Shown: piece after piece, positions 7,074 through 15,555 of the stretch
Numbering within the stretch: position 1 is the first letter of the stretch
Layout of the letters: each line of letters starts with the position of its first letter
NCBI GenBank assembly: GCA_017307505.1
Contig: JAFKEE010000017.1
Span: forward strand, 372,001-436,000
Direction: 5' to 3'
From: Acidobacteriota bacterium
GTDB taxonomy: Bacteria; Acidobacteriota; Terriglobia; Bryobacterales; Bryobacteraceae
DNA: 64,000 bases
The notes under the pieces: model-generated
Told to the model about the DNA's origin: nothing
The model's database searches: none
What the model saw: the letters and a program-made list of their open reading frames with translations, nothing else
Program-made: the position numbers and the translations under genes

Positions 7074-9623
7074 ATGGACAAGCTCCTTCGCCGACTCCGC
7101 TATCTGCTGAACCGCCGCCGCTTCGACGACGAGCTCGCCAACGACCTCGAGTTCCATCGCGAAATGGCCGCGCTGGCGGGAGGCTTGCCTGTCGGCGATC
7201 CGCTCCGGCTGCGCGAAGAGGCCCGCGAAGCCTGGGGCTGGACCTGGCTCGACCGTCTCGGTCAGGACCTCCGCTACGCCACACGCCTTCTCCGCAAGTC
7301 GCCCGGCTTCACTCTCGCCGCCATCCTCATCCTGGCGGTCGGCATTGGGGCCAACGTGGCGGCCTTCGGCTTCTTCAACCTGATGGTGCTTCGTCCTCTA
7401 CCCGTCCGCGACCCGGCTTCCCTGCTCCACTTCCAGCGCCAGGCGCCCGCCGGCTACGCCTCAGTCCTGCCTTACCCGGAGTTCGACTTCTTCCGCCGCC
7501 ATACCACGACGCTGTCCGGCCTCATCGCACGCAGCCGCGGCTCCCTCCAGATGGAAGGCGACGAGAAGCCTCTCAAGGTGCACTTCGTCTCCGCCAACTT
7601 CTTTACGGAACTCGGAACCGCCGCCACCCTGGGCCGTCTTCTCGACCCCACCCGTGACGAAACGCCCGGAGCGGATCCGGTGGTCGTGCTCAGCCGGGGC
7701 TTCTGGCAGCGGCGCTTCGGAGCCGACCCTTCCCTGCCCGGCCGCATCATCCACCTCAATGGCAAACCGGTCACCGTCGTCGGTGTAGCCTCGGACGAGA
7801 CCAGCAGCCTTGCCCTCGAAACCCCGGACCTGTGGATCCCGGCCACCCAGCATCCAAACCTGGTCCCGGGCAGCAAACTCCTGACGGACTACTCCGTCGA
7901 ATCCTCCGGCGAGGAGGTCTGGGGCCGTCTGAAACCCGGTCTCACCCCGAAAGCCGCCGAGGAGGAATTGCGATCCCTCGCAGCCACCCTCCGCACCGAG
8001 CACCCCGAAGGGATCTGGGAAAACGAGACCCTCCCCAGCGAACCCGGCGGCTATGTCACCAGCCTCCTCGGCCGTGCCCACCACGGCACCGGAGCCAAGG
8101 ACCCCAGCGAGATCCTCCCCGTCGCCAGCCTCCTCCTGGCGCTGGTTCTGCTCATCCTGGCCGTTGCCTGCGGCAATCTCGGTGGCCTGCTGCTCGCCCG
8201 CGGAGTCGCCCGCGAACGCGAGATCTCCATCCGCGTCTCGGTCGGCGCCGGCAGCGCGCGCCTCATCCGCCAGCTGCTCACCGAGAGCGCTCTGCTCGGC
8301 CTGCTCGGCTCCGCCGCCGGCCTCGGTGTCGGCTACCTCGTCATGCGCGGACTCATGTCCGCCACCAGCACCCCGCTCTGGCTCGACCCGGCTCCCGACT
8401 GGCGCGTCCTGCTCTTCTGCGCCTCCATGGGCCTCTTCTCCGCTCTCCTGTTCGGCGTAACGCCGGCCTTCCAGGTCGTGCGCCAGCGCCACCGCGCGAC
8501 CCGCACCCGCCAGATCCTCATTTCAGCCCAGGTCGCAGCCAGTTGCGTCCTCCTCATCGTGGCCGGACTCCTCGTCCGAGCCCTCTCCCATGCCTCAGCG
8601 GATCCCGGCTTCGAATACCGGCAGGTCGTCACCATCAATCCGGAACTCGGCAATCACAATTACTCGCCGGCCCAGGCCCGCACCTACCTGGAAACCTTCC
8701 AGAGCCGGCTTCGCAGTCTGCCCGGAATCGACGCCATTTCTGCGTCCTCGGCACCTCCGTTCGGCAATAAGACTGTCACCATGGGCGCCGAGTTCGAGGG
8801 GCGGATCCTCAGAGTCCGCACCAGCAGCGTCGACCCTTCTTTTTTTGGGACCCTCCGCATCCCGCTCCAGCGCGGCCGTGACTTCACGGCCGGCGAGAAG
8901 AATGCCCTCGTCATCAGCCAGTCGCTCGGCGACCTCGCCTGGCCAGGACAGGATCCCCTGGGCAAGCCGATTAACCTGGGGGGCCACGATTGCACAGTGA
9001 TCGGCATCGTAGCCAACGCGCATGTCACTTCCCAGCAAGACAAGTCCGCCGCGGAGGCCTACTTCCCGGCCGCCGACGCGGACCTGCCCTCCATGATCCT
9101 GCTCGTCAGGACCACAACCAGCCCCGAGTCCCTCGCGCCCACGCTTTCTTCTCTAGCCAAGGACGTCGACCCCAAGGTCATGCCCGATGTCCAACTCATG
9201 AAGAACTCCTTCCAGCGCCGCCTCCAGGACGCACAGTACGGCGTCCTTTCGATCAGCATTCTGGCCGCCATCGCCTTGTTCCTCGCCTGCCTGGGCATCG
9301 CCGGCCTTGTCGCTTACGCCGTATCGCAACGCACCAAGGAGATCGGCATCCGCATGGCCCTGGGCGCTAAACCGGCCGACGTCGTACTCATTGTGATGCG
9401 TCAGTTCGCCCGGCCCCTGGGCATCGGACTCCTCCTTGGAGCCGGGGCCGCCGCCGCTCTCTCCCAGGTTCTGCGGAAGATCCTCTTCGGGCTCGGCTCG
9501 CTCGACCCCGTCGCCTACTTCAGCGCCATCGCACTCTTCACCCTCACCGTGGCCCTCGCCTCTATCGTCCCGGCCCGCAAGGCCCTGCGGGTCGACCCCA
9601 TGCAGGCCCTCCGCAACGATTAG
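7074..9623 (+). CDS. ADOP-family (MacB/FtsX-like) ABC transporter permease
   Basis: An 849-aa permease of the acidobacterial duplicated orphan permease family. Residues 1-70 are a soluble head (LRYLLNRRRFDDELANDLEF); the first membrane helix is at about 82-105 (PGFTLAAILILAVGIGANVA). A MacB-like periplasmic domain follows to about residue 330, then an FtsX membrane block (about 345-460), a second periplasmic domain and a second FtsX block ending in VPARKALRVDPMQALR. No ATPase gene is adjacent, as is usual for ADOP. Related MacB proteins move or export peptides and antibiotics mechanically; the substrate here is unknown. Controlled presumably by the PadR gene just upstream. Confidence 0.93.
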   Translation: MDKLLRRLRYLLNRRRFDDELANDLEFHREMAALAGGLPVGDPLRLREEAREAWGWTWLDRLGQDLRYATRLLRKSPGFTLAAILILAVGIGANVAAFGFFNLMVLRPLPVRDPASLLHFQRQAPAGYASVLPYPEFDFFRRHTTTLSGLIARSRGSLQMEGDEKPLKVHFVSANFFTELGTAATLGRLLDPTRDETPGADPVVVLSRGFWQRRFGADPSLPGRIIHLNGKPVTVVGVASDETSSLALETPDLWIPATQHPNLVPGSKLLTDYSVESSGEEVWGRLKPGLTPKAAEEELRSLAATLRTEHPEGIWENETLPSEPGGYVTSLLGRAHHGTGAKDPSEILPVASLLLALVLLILAVACGNLGGLLLARGVAREREISIRVSVGAGSARLIRQLLTESALLGLLGSAAGLGVGYLVMRGLMSATSTPLWLDPAPDWRVLLFCASMGLFSALLFGVTPAFQVVRQRHRATRTRQILISAQVAASCVLLIVAGLLVRALSHASADPGFEYRQVVTINPELGNHNYSPAQARTYLETFQSRLRSLPGIDAISASSAPPFGNKTVTMGAEFEGRILRVRTSSVDPSFFGTLRIPLQRGRDFTAGEKNALVISQSLGDLAWPGQDPLGKPINLGGHDCTVIGIVANAHVTSQQDKSAAEAYFPAADADLPSMILLVRTTTSPESLAPTLSSLAKDVDPKVMPDVQLMKNSFQRRLQDAQYGVLSISILAAIALFLACLGIAGLVAYAVSQRTKEIGIRMALGAKPADVVLIVMRQFARPLGIGLLLGAGAAAALSQVLRKILFGLGSLDPVAYFSAIALFTLTVALASIVPARKALRVDPMQALRND

Positions 9624-9694
9624 ACCGATCCGTTACACATTTGCCTGTGGAGAACGGCCGGGCCTAACTGCGCGTTGTGCGATCATCGAGTCTG

Positions 9695-10330
9695 ATGCGT
9701 CGAGTCGTCACCATGGAGGATATCCCCCGAGAGGGTGTGCTCCACGTCCCGCCCGGCGCCATCTTCACCCCTTCCGCCCGCGATCTCGCCGCCGAACGCG
9801 GCGTACAGATCGTCGAACTCGCTTCTGAAGAGATCGCCCGGCTGGTCCAACCTGACAAAAAGATCGCCATTGGCTCCGATCACGGCGGCTTTCAGATGAA
9901 GGAGCGCCTGAAACCGGTCCTCGACGAACTGGGCTGGACCCTCATTGACGTCGGCGTTTTTGAGGAAAAGGCGGCCGACTACCCCGACATTGCCCATGCC
10001 GTGGCCAAACTCGTAGCGGAAGGAAAAGCGGCCCTCGGCATCCTTGTCGACGGAGCCGGAATCGGCAGCTCCATGGCCGCCAACAAGGTGCCCGGAATCC
10101 GCGCAGCCCTATGTTATGATAGGGCTTCCGCTCGGAACAGCCGCGAGCACAACCACGCCAACGTGCTCACCTTAGGAGGGCGAATGCTCACCGAAAGCCA
10201 AGCCGAGGACGTGCTCCGTACCTGGCTCGCCACACCCTTCGGCGGCGGCCGCCATCAGGGCCGAATCGACAAGATCACTGAAATCGAACGGGCGTATTCA
10301 ACGTGGAACGCGCAGAACTCGAAAACATAG
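9695..10330 (+). CDS. rpiB: RpiB/LacAB-family sugar-phosphate isomerase with EutT-like N-terminal extension
   Basis: A 211-aa protein. Residues 56-200 are RpiB-like ([47 protein letters not shown]); RpiB interconverts ribose 5-phosphate and ribulose 5-phosphate. About 50 residues precede it: [20 protein letters not shown] followed by [13 protein letters not shown], which resembles the N-terminus of the microcompartment protein EutT (TPSAREL motif), as I recall it. The usual catalytic Cys-Gly-Thr-Gly is D119-G-A121-G here, so the base cysteine and neighbouring threonine are replaced; H152 is kept. The start could also be GTG at 9677. The 3' end overlaps deoC by 28 bases, indicating coupling. 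Confidence 0.85.
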   Translation: MRRVVTMEDIPREGVLHVPPGAIFTPSARDLAAERGVQIVELASEEIARLVQPDKKIAIGSDHGGFQMKERLKPVLDELGWTLIDVGVFEEKAADYPDIAHAVAKLVAEGKAALGILVDGAGIGSSMAANKVPGIRAALCYDRASARNSREHNHANVLTLGGRMLTESQAEDVLRTWLATPFGGGRHQGRIDKITEIERAYSTWNAQNSKT

Positions 10331-11223
10331 CGGCGGCCATCGCCGAACAGATCCTCGCCGGTGCCGGCGGCACCCCGGCCGCGGCGGCGTTGCCCTCGTT
10401 GAAGCCTGGCAACCCGGTAAAGGGCCGCGAGGGCCTGAACGAGTCGGAAGAAGTCTGCCCCGGCTGCGTCCAGCGCTGCGCACAGATGTGCGCGTTGAAA
10501 ACAAAGAACATCATCTCCGCCGGAGCCGACCGCGTCTCCTCCAGCGAGAAGCTCACCAAGATCGATCCGAAGATCGCCGCCCTCATCGACCACACCATCC
10601 TGAAGCCCGAGGCCACCCGCGCCGAAGTCCTCAAAGTCTGCCAGGAAGCCAAACAGTACAACTTCGCCAGCGTCTGCGTGAACCCCCACTGGGTCCCGCT
10701 GGTCGCCGCCGAACTCAAAGGTTCGTCCGTTAAGGTCTGCACTGTCATTGGTTTCCCGCTCGGTGCCACCTCCACCGCCTCCAAAGTGGCCGAAACCGAG
10801 ATCGCCGTCCGCACCGGAGCCCAGGAGATCGACATGGTCCTCAATGTCGGTGCCCTGAAGAGCGGCGACCACGTCACTGTGAAGACCGACGTCCAACTCG
10901 TGGCCGAAGCTTGCCACCGCCATGGCGCCATCCTCAAGGTGATTCTGGAAACCGCCCTGCTCACCGACGAGGAGAAGGCCATCGCCTGCGCCCTGTGCAA
11001 AGTCGCCGGAGCCGACTTCGTCAAGACCTCCACCGGCTTCTCCAAACACGGCGCCACCGCCAACGACGTCGCCCTCATGCGGAAGGTGGTCGGTCCCGAA
11101 ATGGGTGTCAAAGCCTCTGGCGGCATCCGCACCCTGGAAGATCTCGAAACCATGTACACCGCCGGCGCCAGCCGGATCGGTGCCAGCGCCAGCGTCAAAA
11201 TCGTAGAGGCCACGGCTCGCTAG
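10303..11223 (+). CDS. deoC: Deoxyribose-phosphate aldolase (DeoC/DERA) with helix and Cys4 N-terminal extension
   Basis: A 306-aa protein. Residues 86-306 are DERA ([50 protein letters not shown] with the Schiff-base lysine, [14 protein letters not shown]). DERA splits 2-deoxyribose 5-phosphate into acetaldehyde and glyceraldehyde 3-phosphate. The first 85 residues are extra: an amphipathic helix (residues 5-19, [15 protein letters not shown]), a Gly/Pro/Ala linker and a C-x2-C-x3-C-x3-C cluster (C52, C55, C59, C63). The helix-plus-linker layout is that of microcompartment encapsulation peptides, and the cysteines could bind metal or an Fe-S cluster. The GTG start at 10303 is chosen because it includes the helix. 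The next gene starts 4 bases downstream. Confidence 0.92.
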   Translation: MERAELENIAAAIAEQILAGAGGTPAAAALPSLKPGNPVKGREGLNESEEVCPGCVQRCAQMCALKTKNIISAGADRVSSSEKLTKIDPKIAALIDHTILKPEATRAEVLKVCQEAKQYNFASVCVNPHWVPLVAAELKGSSVKVCTVIGFPLGATSTASKVAETEIAVRTGAQEIDMVLNVGALKSGDHVTVKTDVQLVAEACHRHGAILKVILETALLTDEEKAIACALCKVAGADFVKTSTGFSKHGATANDVALMRKVVGPEMGVKASGGIRTLEDLETMYTAGASRIGASASVKIVEATAR

Positions 11224-11227
11224 CCCC

Positions 11228-12979
11228 ATGGCCGTCACACGCAAAACCCGGGTCCGGTTCCGGGAGCGGGCGGAATTGCTCGACTTCCTGCTGGAGGTGT
11301 CCGCCGCCACCGGCGAGACCCTCGACCTCGAACGGCTCATGGAGAACGTCTCCAATATCGTTCGCCAGGTCATCCCGCACGACCTCTTCGCCATCCTGCT
11401 TTACAGCGAACGCCGCCGCGGCCTCCGCATCCGCTACTCCCTCGGCCACCGCCACGAAGTCGCCCACAACCTGCTCATTCCTTTGGGCGAAGGCCTCACA
11501 GGCACTGCTGCCGCCACACGCCAGCCGGTCATGACCGGCAATGTGATGGAGGAGAGCAACTACCTCAGCGCCCTCGACGCCGTCCGCAGCGAGCTCGCCG
11601 TCCCCATGCTCGCCCGGCACAAGCTCGTCGGCGTCATCGACCTCGAATCCACCACGCCCGACGCTTTCTCCGCGCAGGACCGCGCCCTGCTCCAGCTCAT
11701 CGCGTCCCGCGTCGGCGCCGCCATCGACAACGCCCGGCTCTACCGCCGGGTCGAACGCCAGAACAAGACCCAGCGCGCCCTCGGCCACATGGCCCACGAG
11801 TTCTCGTCCATCCTCAAGCTGGACCAACTCCTGGTGAAGATTGCCAAGAGCGTCCGGACCCTCATCAACTTCGACGCCTTCATCGTCCTGCAGGTCGACG
11901 AGGACCGCAAAGAGCTCGTCAGCCTCTTCAGCCAGCGCTACGACAAGCGCGTCCAGATGGAGAGCCTGCCCCTCGGCAAGGGCATCACTGGCGCGGCGGC
12001 CGAATCCCGCCAGCCCGTCCTGTCCCGCGACACATCCACCGATCCGCGCTACATCGACTCCCATGTCGGCATCCGCAGTGAAGTCGCCGTGCCGCTCATC
12101 GTGAAAGACCGTGTCATCGGCGTCATGGACCTCGAAAGTGAGCGTGTCGGCTACTTCAACGAGGACCACGTCCGGACTCTATCCCTCATCGCGCCTTCCG
12201 TCGCCAGCGCCATCGAGAATGCCCGCCTCTACGAGGAACTGGAACGGCGCGAAAAGGCCATCCAGGAGGACCTCGAGGCCGCCCACGAAGTCCAGTCGAT
12301 CATGATGCCCCAGGCCGCTCCGGACCTGCCGGGCCTCCAGGTCGGCGTCCGCATGAAGCCCGCCCGCCTCATCAGCGGCGACGTCTTCGACTTTTTCGAG
12401 TACACCGACGACCACACCATGCTCGCCTTCGGCGACTCCAGCGGCAAAGGCGCCGCCGCGGCCCTTTACGGAGCGCTCTTCAGCGGCATGCTCCGCGGCG
12501 CCGCACCTCGCCGCCGCAGTCCGGCCCAGCTCCTGAAGTCGCTCAACGACACGCTGATGGAGCGCCAGGTGCCCGCCCGCTACGTGACCCTGCTGGTCAT
12601 GCTCTGGCGCGCCGCCGAAAAAAAGTTCATCATGGCCAACGCCGGCTCCACCACCCCGCTGGTCTGCCGCGGAGGCCAGATCCTCCAGCCTCACGCCGCC
12701 GGCGTGCCCGTCGGCCTGCTGGAGAACATCGAATACGAAGAGACCGAATTCCAGGCCAAAAGCGGCGACGTCTTCGTCCTGTTCAGTGACGGCGTCCAGG
12801 ACCAGGGCAACCCGACCGGCGAGGAGTACGGCCGCCGCCGCCTGCGGCGCTTCCTCGAAGCCCGTTGCTGCGACCCGGCCCAGGAGATCGCCGACGGCCT
12901 CCTGGCGGACATCGAGGAGTACCGGGAAACAACCCCGGTCCACGATGATCAGACGGTCATCGTCCTCAAAGTAATCTGA
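11228..12979 (+). CDS. GAF-GAF-SpoIIE (PP2C) serine phosphatase
   Basis: A 583-aa soluble signalling phosphatase. GAF domain 1 spans about 12-165 and GAF domain 2 about 195-345 (each ending in SAIDNARLY-like helices, AAIDNARLY and SAIENARLYEEL). A short coiled linker leads to a SpoIIE/RsbU-type PP2C domain (about 360-583) with EVQSIMMPQ, SGDVFDFFE, GDSSGKGAAAALYGALF and DDQTVIVLKV. The aspartates for two Mn/Mg ions are present. RsbU-like enzymes dephosphorylate anti-anti-sigma factors; no such partner is nearby. It starts 4 bases after deoC and ends 23 bases before lysA, so it is probably co-transcribed with sugar-phosphate and lysine genes. Confidence 0.9.
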   Translation: MAVTRKTRVRFRERAELLDFLLEVSAATGETLDLERLMENVSNIVRQVIPHDLFAILLYSERRRGLRIRYSLGHRHEVAHNLLIPLGEGLTGTAAATRQPVMTGNVMEESNYLSALDAVRSELAVPMLARHKLVGVIDLESTTPDAFSAQDRALLQLIASRVGAAIDNARLYRRVERQNKTQRALGHMAHEFSSILKLDQLLVKIAKSVRTLINFDAFIVLQVDEDRKELVSLFSQRYDKRVQMESLPLGKGITGAAAESRQPVLSRDTSTDPRYIDSHVGIRSEVAVPLIVKDRVIGVMDLESERVGYFNEDHVRTLSLIAPSVASAIENARLYEELERREKAIQEDLEAAHEVQSIMMPQAAPDLPGLQVGVRMKPARLISGDVFDFFEYTDDHTMLAFGDSSGKGAAAALYGALFSGMLRGAAPRRRSPAQLLKSLNDTLMERQVPARYVTLLVMLWRAAEKKFIMANAGSTTPLVCRGGQILQPHAAGVPVGLLENIEYEETEFQAKSGDVFVLFSDGVQDQGNPTGEEYGRRRLRRFLEARCCDPAQEIADGLLADIEEYRETTPVHDDQTVIVLKVI

Positions 12980-13002
12980 CGGCAGAGGGGCTCAAACCAG
13001 TT

Positions 13003-14250
13003 ATGTTTCAACCGTTCGAATATCGCGAAGGCGTCCTCTTTTGCGAGGGCGTGGAGCTGTCGAAGATTGCCGACCACGCCGGCACGCCCTGCTACGTCTA
13101 CTCCGCGCGCGCCATTCTCGACCGCTTCCGTTCCTACGACCATGGGCTCTTCGGCATCCCGCACCGCGTTTGCTATGCCGTCAAGGCCAACAGCAACCTC
13201 AGCCTGCTGAATCTCCTCGCCCAGGCCGGCGCGGGCTTCGACATCGTTTCCGGTGGTGAACTGCACCGCGTCCTCAAGGCCGGCGGCGATCCCGCCAAAG
13301 TCGTCTTCTCCGGTGTCGGCAAGACCCGCGAAGAGATCGACTCCGCCCTTCATCTGGGCATCCACAGCTTCAACTGCGAGAGCGAGGCGGAAATCGCTCT
13401 CATCAGCTCCCTCGCCACCCGGCTTGGCAAGACGGCCTCCGTCGCCCTGCGCGTCAATCCCGATGTCGACGCCTCCACTCACCCCTACATCTCCACCGGC
13501 CTGAAAGAGCACAAGTTCGGCATCGACATCGCCGAGGTCGAGGGCGTCTACCAGCGCGCCGCCGCTCTGCCGGGCATCTCGCTCGACGGCGTGAGCTGCC
13601 ACATCGGCTCTCAGTTGCTCGACCCGGCTCCGCTGCTCGAAGCCGCCACCAAGATGCTCGCCCTGGTGGGCCGGCTGCGCGCCAAAGGCATTGAGATCAA
13701 GGAGTTGGATCTGGGTGGAGGCCTGGGTGTGCCCTACCGTGCCGGCGATCCGCGCCCCGACGTCGACACCTTCCTGCGCAAGATCCGCCATCTGGTCGAC
13801 GGCCACAACCTGTTCCTCATGTTCGAGCCCGGCCGCTCCGTCGTGGCCGAAGCCGGAGCCCTCGTGTCCCGTGTCCTCTACCGCAAGAAGAACGGCGCGA
13901 AGGAGTTCGTGATCATCGACGCCTCCATGACGGAACTCATCCGGCCCGCTCTGTACGAGGCCCATCACGAAATCCTGCCCCTGCGGCAGTCCAAATTCGG
14001 CACCGTGGTCGCCAACATCGTCGGCCCGGTCTGCGAAAGCGGCGACTTCCTCGCCGAGAACCGCGAAGTGGCCAATGTCCTGCCCGGCGACCTCATCGCC
14101 GTCATGACCGCGGGAGCCTACGGCTTCGCCATGGCGTCGAACTACAACTCACGCGTCCGGCCGTGCGAGGTTCTGGTGGAGGGCGATACCTGGCGAGTCA
14201 TCCGCCACCGCGAGACGCTGGATGATCTCATTCGCGGGGAAGAACTTTAA
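13003..14250 (+). CDS. lysA: Diaminopimelate decarboxylase
   Basis: A 415-aa PLP enzyme of the alanine racemase fold that decarboxylates meso-diaminopimelate to L-lysine, the last step of the DAP pathway. Visible motifs are CYAVKANSNLSLL (PLP lysine), SGGELHRVLKAG, SCHIGSQLLD, ELDLGGGLGVPY, FEPGRSVVAEAGALV, GPVCESGDFLAE (active-site Cys) and GAYGFAMASNYNSRVRP near the C-terminus. Length is normal. It is the last gene of the rpiB-deoC-phosphatase-lysA run, and its stop overlaps the convergent thioredoxin gene by 4 bases. Confidence 0.96.
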   Translation: MFQPFEYREGVLFCEGVELSKIADHAGTPCYVYSARAILDRFRSYDHGLFGIPHRVCYAVKANSNLSLLNLLAQAGAGFDIVSGGELHRVLKAGGDPAKVVFSGVGKTREEIDSALHLGIHSFNCESEAEIALISSLATRLGKTASVALRVNPDVDASTHPYISTGLKEHKFGIDIAEVEGVYQRAAALPGISLDGVSCHIGSQLLDPAPLLEAATKMLALVGRLRAKGIEIKELDLGGGLGVPYRAGDPRPDVDTFLRKIRHLVDGHNLFLMFEPGRSVVAEAGALVSRVLYRKKNGAKEFVIIDASMTELIRPALYEAHHEILPLRQSKFGTVVANIVGPVCESGDFLAENREVANVLPGDLIAVMTAGAYGFAMASNYNSRVRPCEVLVEGDTWRVIRHRETLDDLIRGEEL

Positions 14251-14720
14251 AGCAGCTTCTTGATCGCCGCTTCCAGTTCGGGGAGGTTCACCTCGCCAAA
14301 GAACGACCGGACCTTCTTCCCGGTCTTGTCGTACAGGAACGAAGCCGGCAGGGCGCCCGTCCACTTGGGGTCGAGGAAGGCGGCGAACTTGTCGTCGTCC
14401 TTGGCCCGGCGGATATAGACGGGAGCCGGCACTTTGGTCTTATCCAGATAAGCGGCGGCGTCTTTCGCCTGCTCCGGTTCGTCGGCCGAGATCGTGGCCA
14501 ACTGGAACCCCTGCGCCTTCAACCGGGCTTCCATGGCCACTAGTTGCGGCATTTCCTTCCGGCAGGGCACACAGTAGGTCGCCCAGAAGTTCACCAGCAG
14601 CACTTTACCCTTGGCCGGCGCCACCACCTTGGCGGTGTAGGTCGCCTCGTCCACAGGTTTCAGGTCGGCCGCCAGCACCGGAACGGCAGCCAGCAGCAGG
14701 GTCAGCAGGATGCGTTGCAT
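14247..14720 (-). CDS. Exported TlpA/ResA-like thioredoxin
   Basis: A 157-aa protein with a signal peptide (MQRILLTLLLAAVPVLA) and one thioredoxin-like domain carrying WATYCVPCRKEMPQ, that is a C-V-P-C redox pair. Such proteins reduce disulphides or thioether precursors in the periplasm, for example in cytochrome c maturation. It lies 10 bases downstream of the next gene on the minus strand, with which it may share a transcript. Confidence 0.85.
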   Translation of the reverse strand: MQRILLTLLLAAVPVLAADLKPVDEATYTAKVVAPAKGKVLLVNFWATYCVPCRKEMPQLVAMEARLKAQGFQLATISADEPEQAKDAAAYLDKTKVPAPVYIRRAKDDDKFAAFLDPKWTGALPASFLYDKTGKKVRSFFGEVNLPELEAAIKKLL

Positions 14721-14730
14721 GGCGCCGTCC

Positions 14731-15111
14731 TCACTTCTTCGCGTCGGACTTCTTCGGCTCGAGCTTGAGGTTCACCACCGCGTCCAGCCGGGTGTCGAAG
14801 ATCGTCAGGGACCGCGTCGGGCTGGCAAACTCCTTGTAGTCCGCCTTCAGCTCGTAGTCGGTGTGCGTCGACAGGTTTTGGAACTGATACTTGCCGCCAT
14901 CCTGCGTGATGAAGGACTTCACCTGCAGGCTCTTGAGGTTCTTCAACTGCACTACGGCGCCCACCGCCGGAGCCCCATCCTCAAGAGAAACAATACCTTC
15001 CACGTTTCTCACGTTCGGGTCGCGCGGCTTTGACTTCTTCTGGTTGGTGAACTGGAAGGCAAACAGCGACGCGGCCAGCAGCGGCATCAGGACAAATAAG
15101 CGGCGATTCAT
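14731..15111 (-). CDS. Secreted carboxypeptidase-regulatory-like domain protein
   Basis: A 126-aa exported protein: signal peptide (MNRRLFVLMPLLAASLFAF), then a single beta-sandwich with the pattern VEGIVSLEDGAPAVGAVVQL and DGGKYQFQNLSTHTDYELKA. This is the carboxypeptidase D regulatory-like fold, very common in acidobacterial surface proteins, where it probably serves binding or assembly. The C-terminus is lysine-rich (LEPKKSDAKK). It belongs to the 14247-15745 minus-strand run and has no catalytic residues. Confidence 0.7.
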   Translation of the reverse strand: MNRRLFVLMPLLAASLFAFQFTNQKKSKPRDPNVRNVEGIVSLEDGAPAVGAVVQLKNLKSLQVKSFITQDGGKYQFQNLSTHTDYELKADYKEFASPTRSLTIFDTRLDAVVNLKLEPKKSDAKK

Positions 15112-15120
15112 GGTGGACTC

Positions 15121-15555
15121 CTATTTCGACTCCGGCCCAGCCCCGGCTTTCAGCTGGAAATACACATCCAACCGGTCCGGACTGTCGTTTACATCGACAA
15201 CCTTCTCTTGTTGGACGTAGCCACGGGCCTTGGCGGTGACAAGATACTGAGCCTTCCGGGGCGGGACGTAGAAGGCGAACTCGCCCCGCGCATCGGAGAC
15301 CAGCTTCTTGGGCTTAGGCGCCTTCATCCCTTCAGGCTTGGTTTTCACCGTAAGGGTTACTTCGGCGCCGGGCAGGGCAAAACCGGGCTCCCGGAACACG
15401 GTTCCAGCAACCACGGCCGATTCAGAGGGCTTGTCTCCGGCTCCGAGCAGGCCGGAAGGCAGTATCGGCGAGAGAACCAGCAGCAGGACAACGGCAATCA
15501 GCCTAGCGCCAATCGTCGTCTTCCTCCTCCTCTTCCTCTTCCTCGTCTTCCTCAT
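15121..15555 (-). CDS. Secreted carboxypeptidase-regulatory-like protein with unusually basic N-terminus
   Basis: A 144-aa protein. After a membrane segment (LIAVVLLLVLSPILPSGLL) comes a single regulatory-like beta-sandwich (VVAGTVFREPGFALPGAEVTL, DARGEFAFYVPPRKAQYLVTA). The first 13 residues (MRKTRKRKRRRKT) are almost wholly basic because they are read from the DNA that encodes the acidic tail of the upstream gene in another frame, over 53 bases. The ATG at 15555 is the only canonical start ahead of the membrane segment. If a rarer codon is used instead (CTG near 15499), the basic stretch would not be made. Its paralogue lies 9 bases downstream. Confidence 0.6.
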   Translation of the reverse strand: MRKTRKRKRRRKTTIGARLIAVVLLLVLSPILPSGLLGAGDKPSESAVVAGTVFREPGFALPGAEVTLTVKTKPEGMKAPKPKKLVSDARGEFAFYVPPRKAQYLVTAKARGYVQQEKVVDVNDSPDRLDVYFQLKAGAGPESK

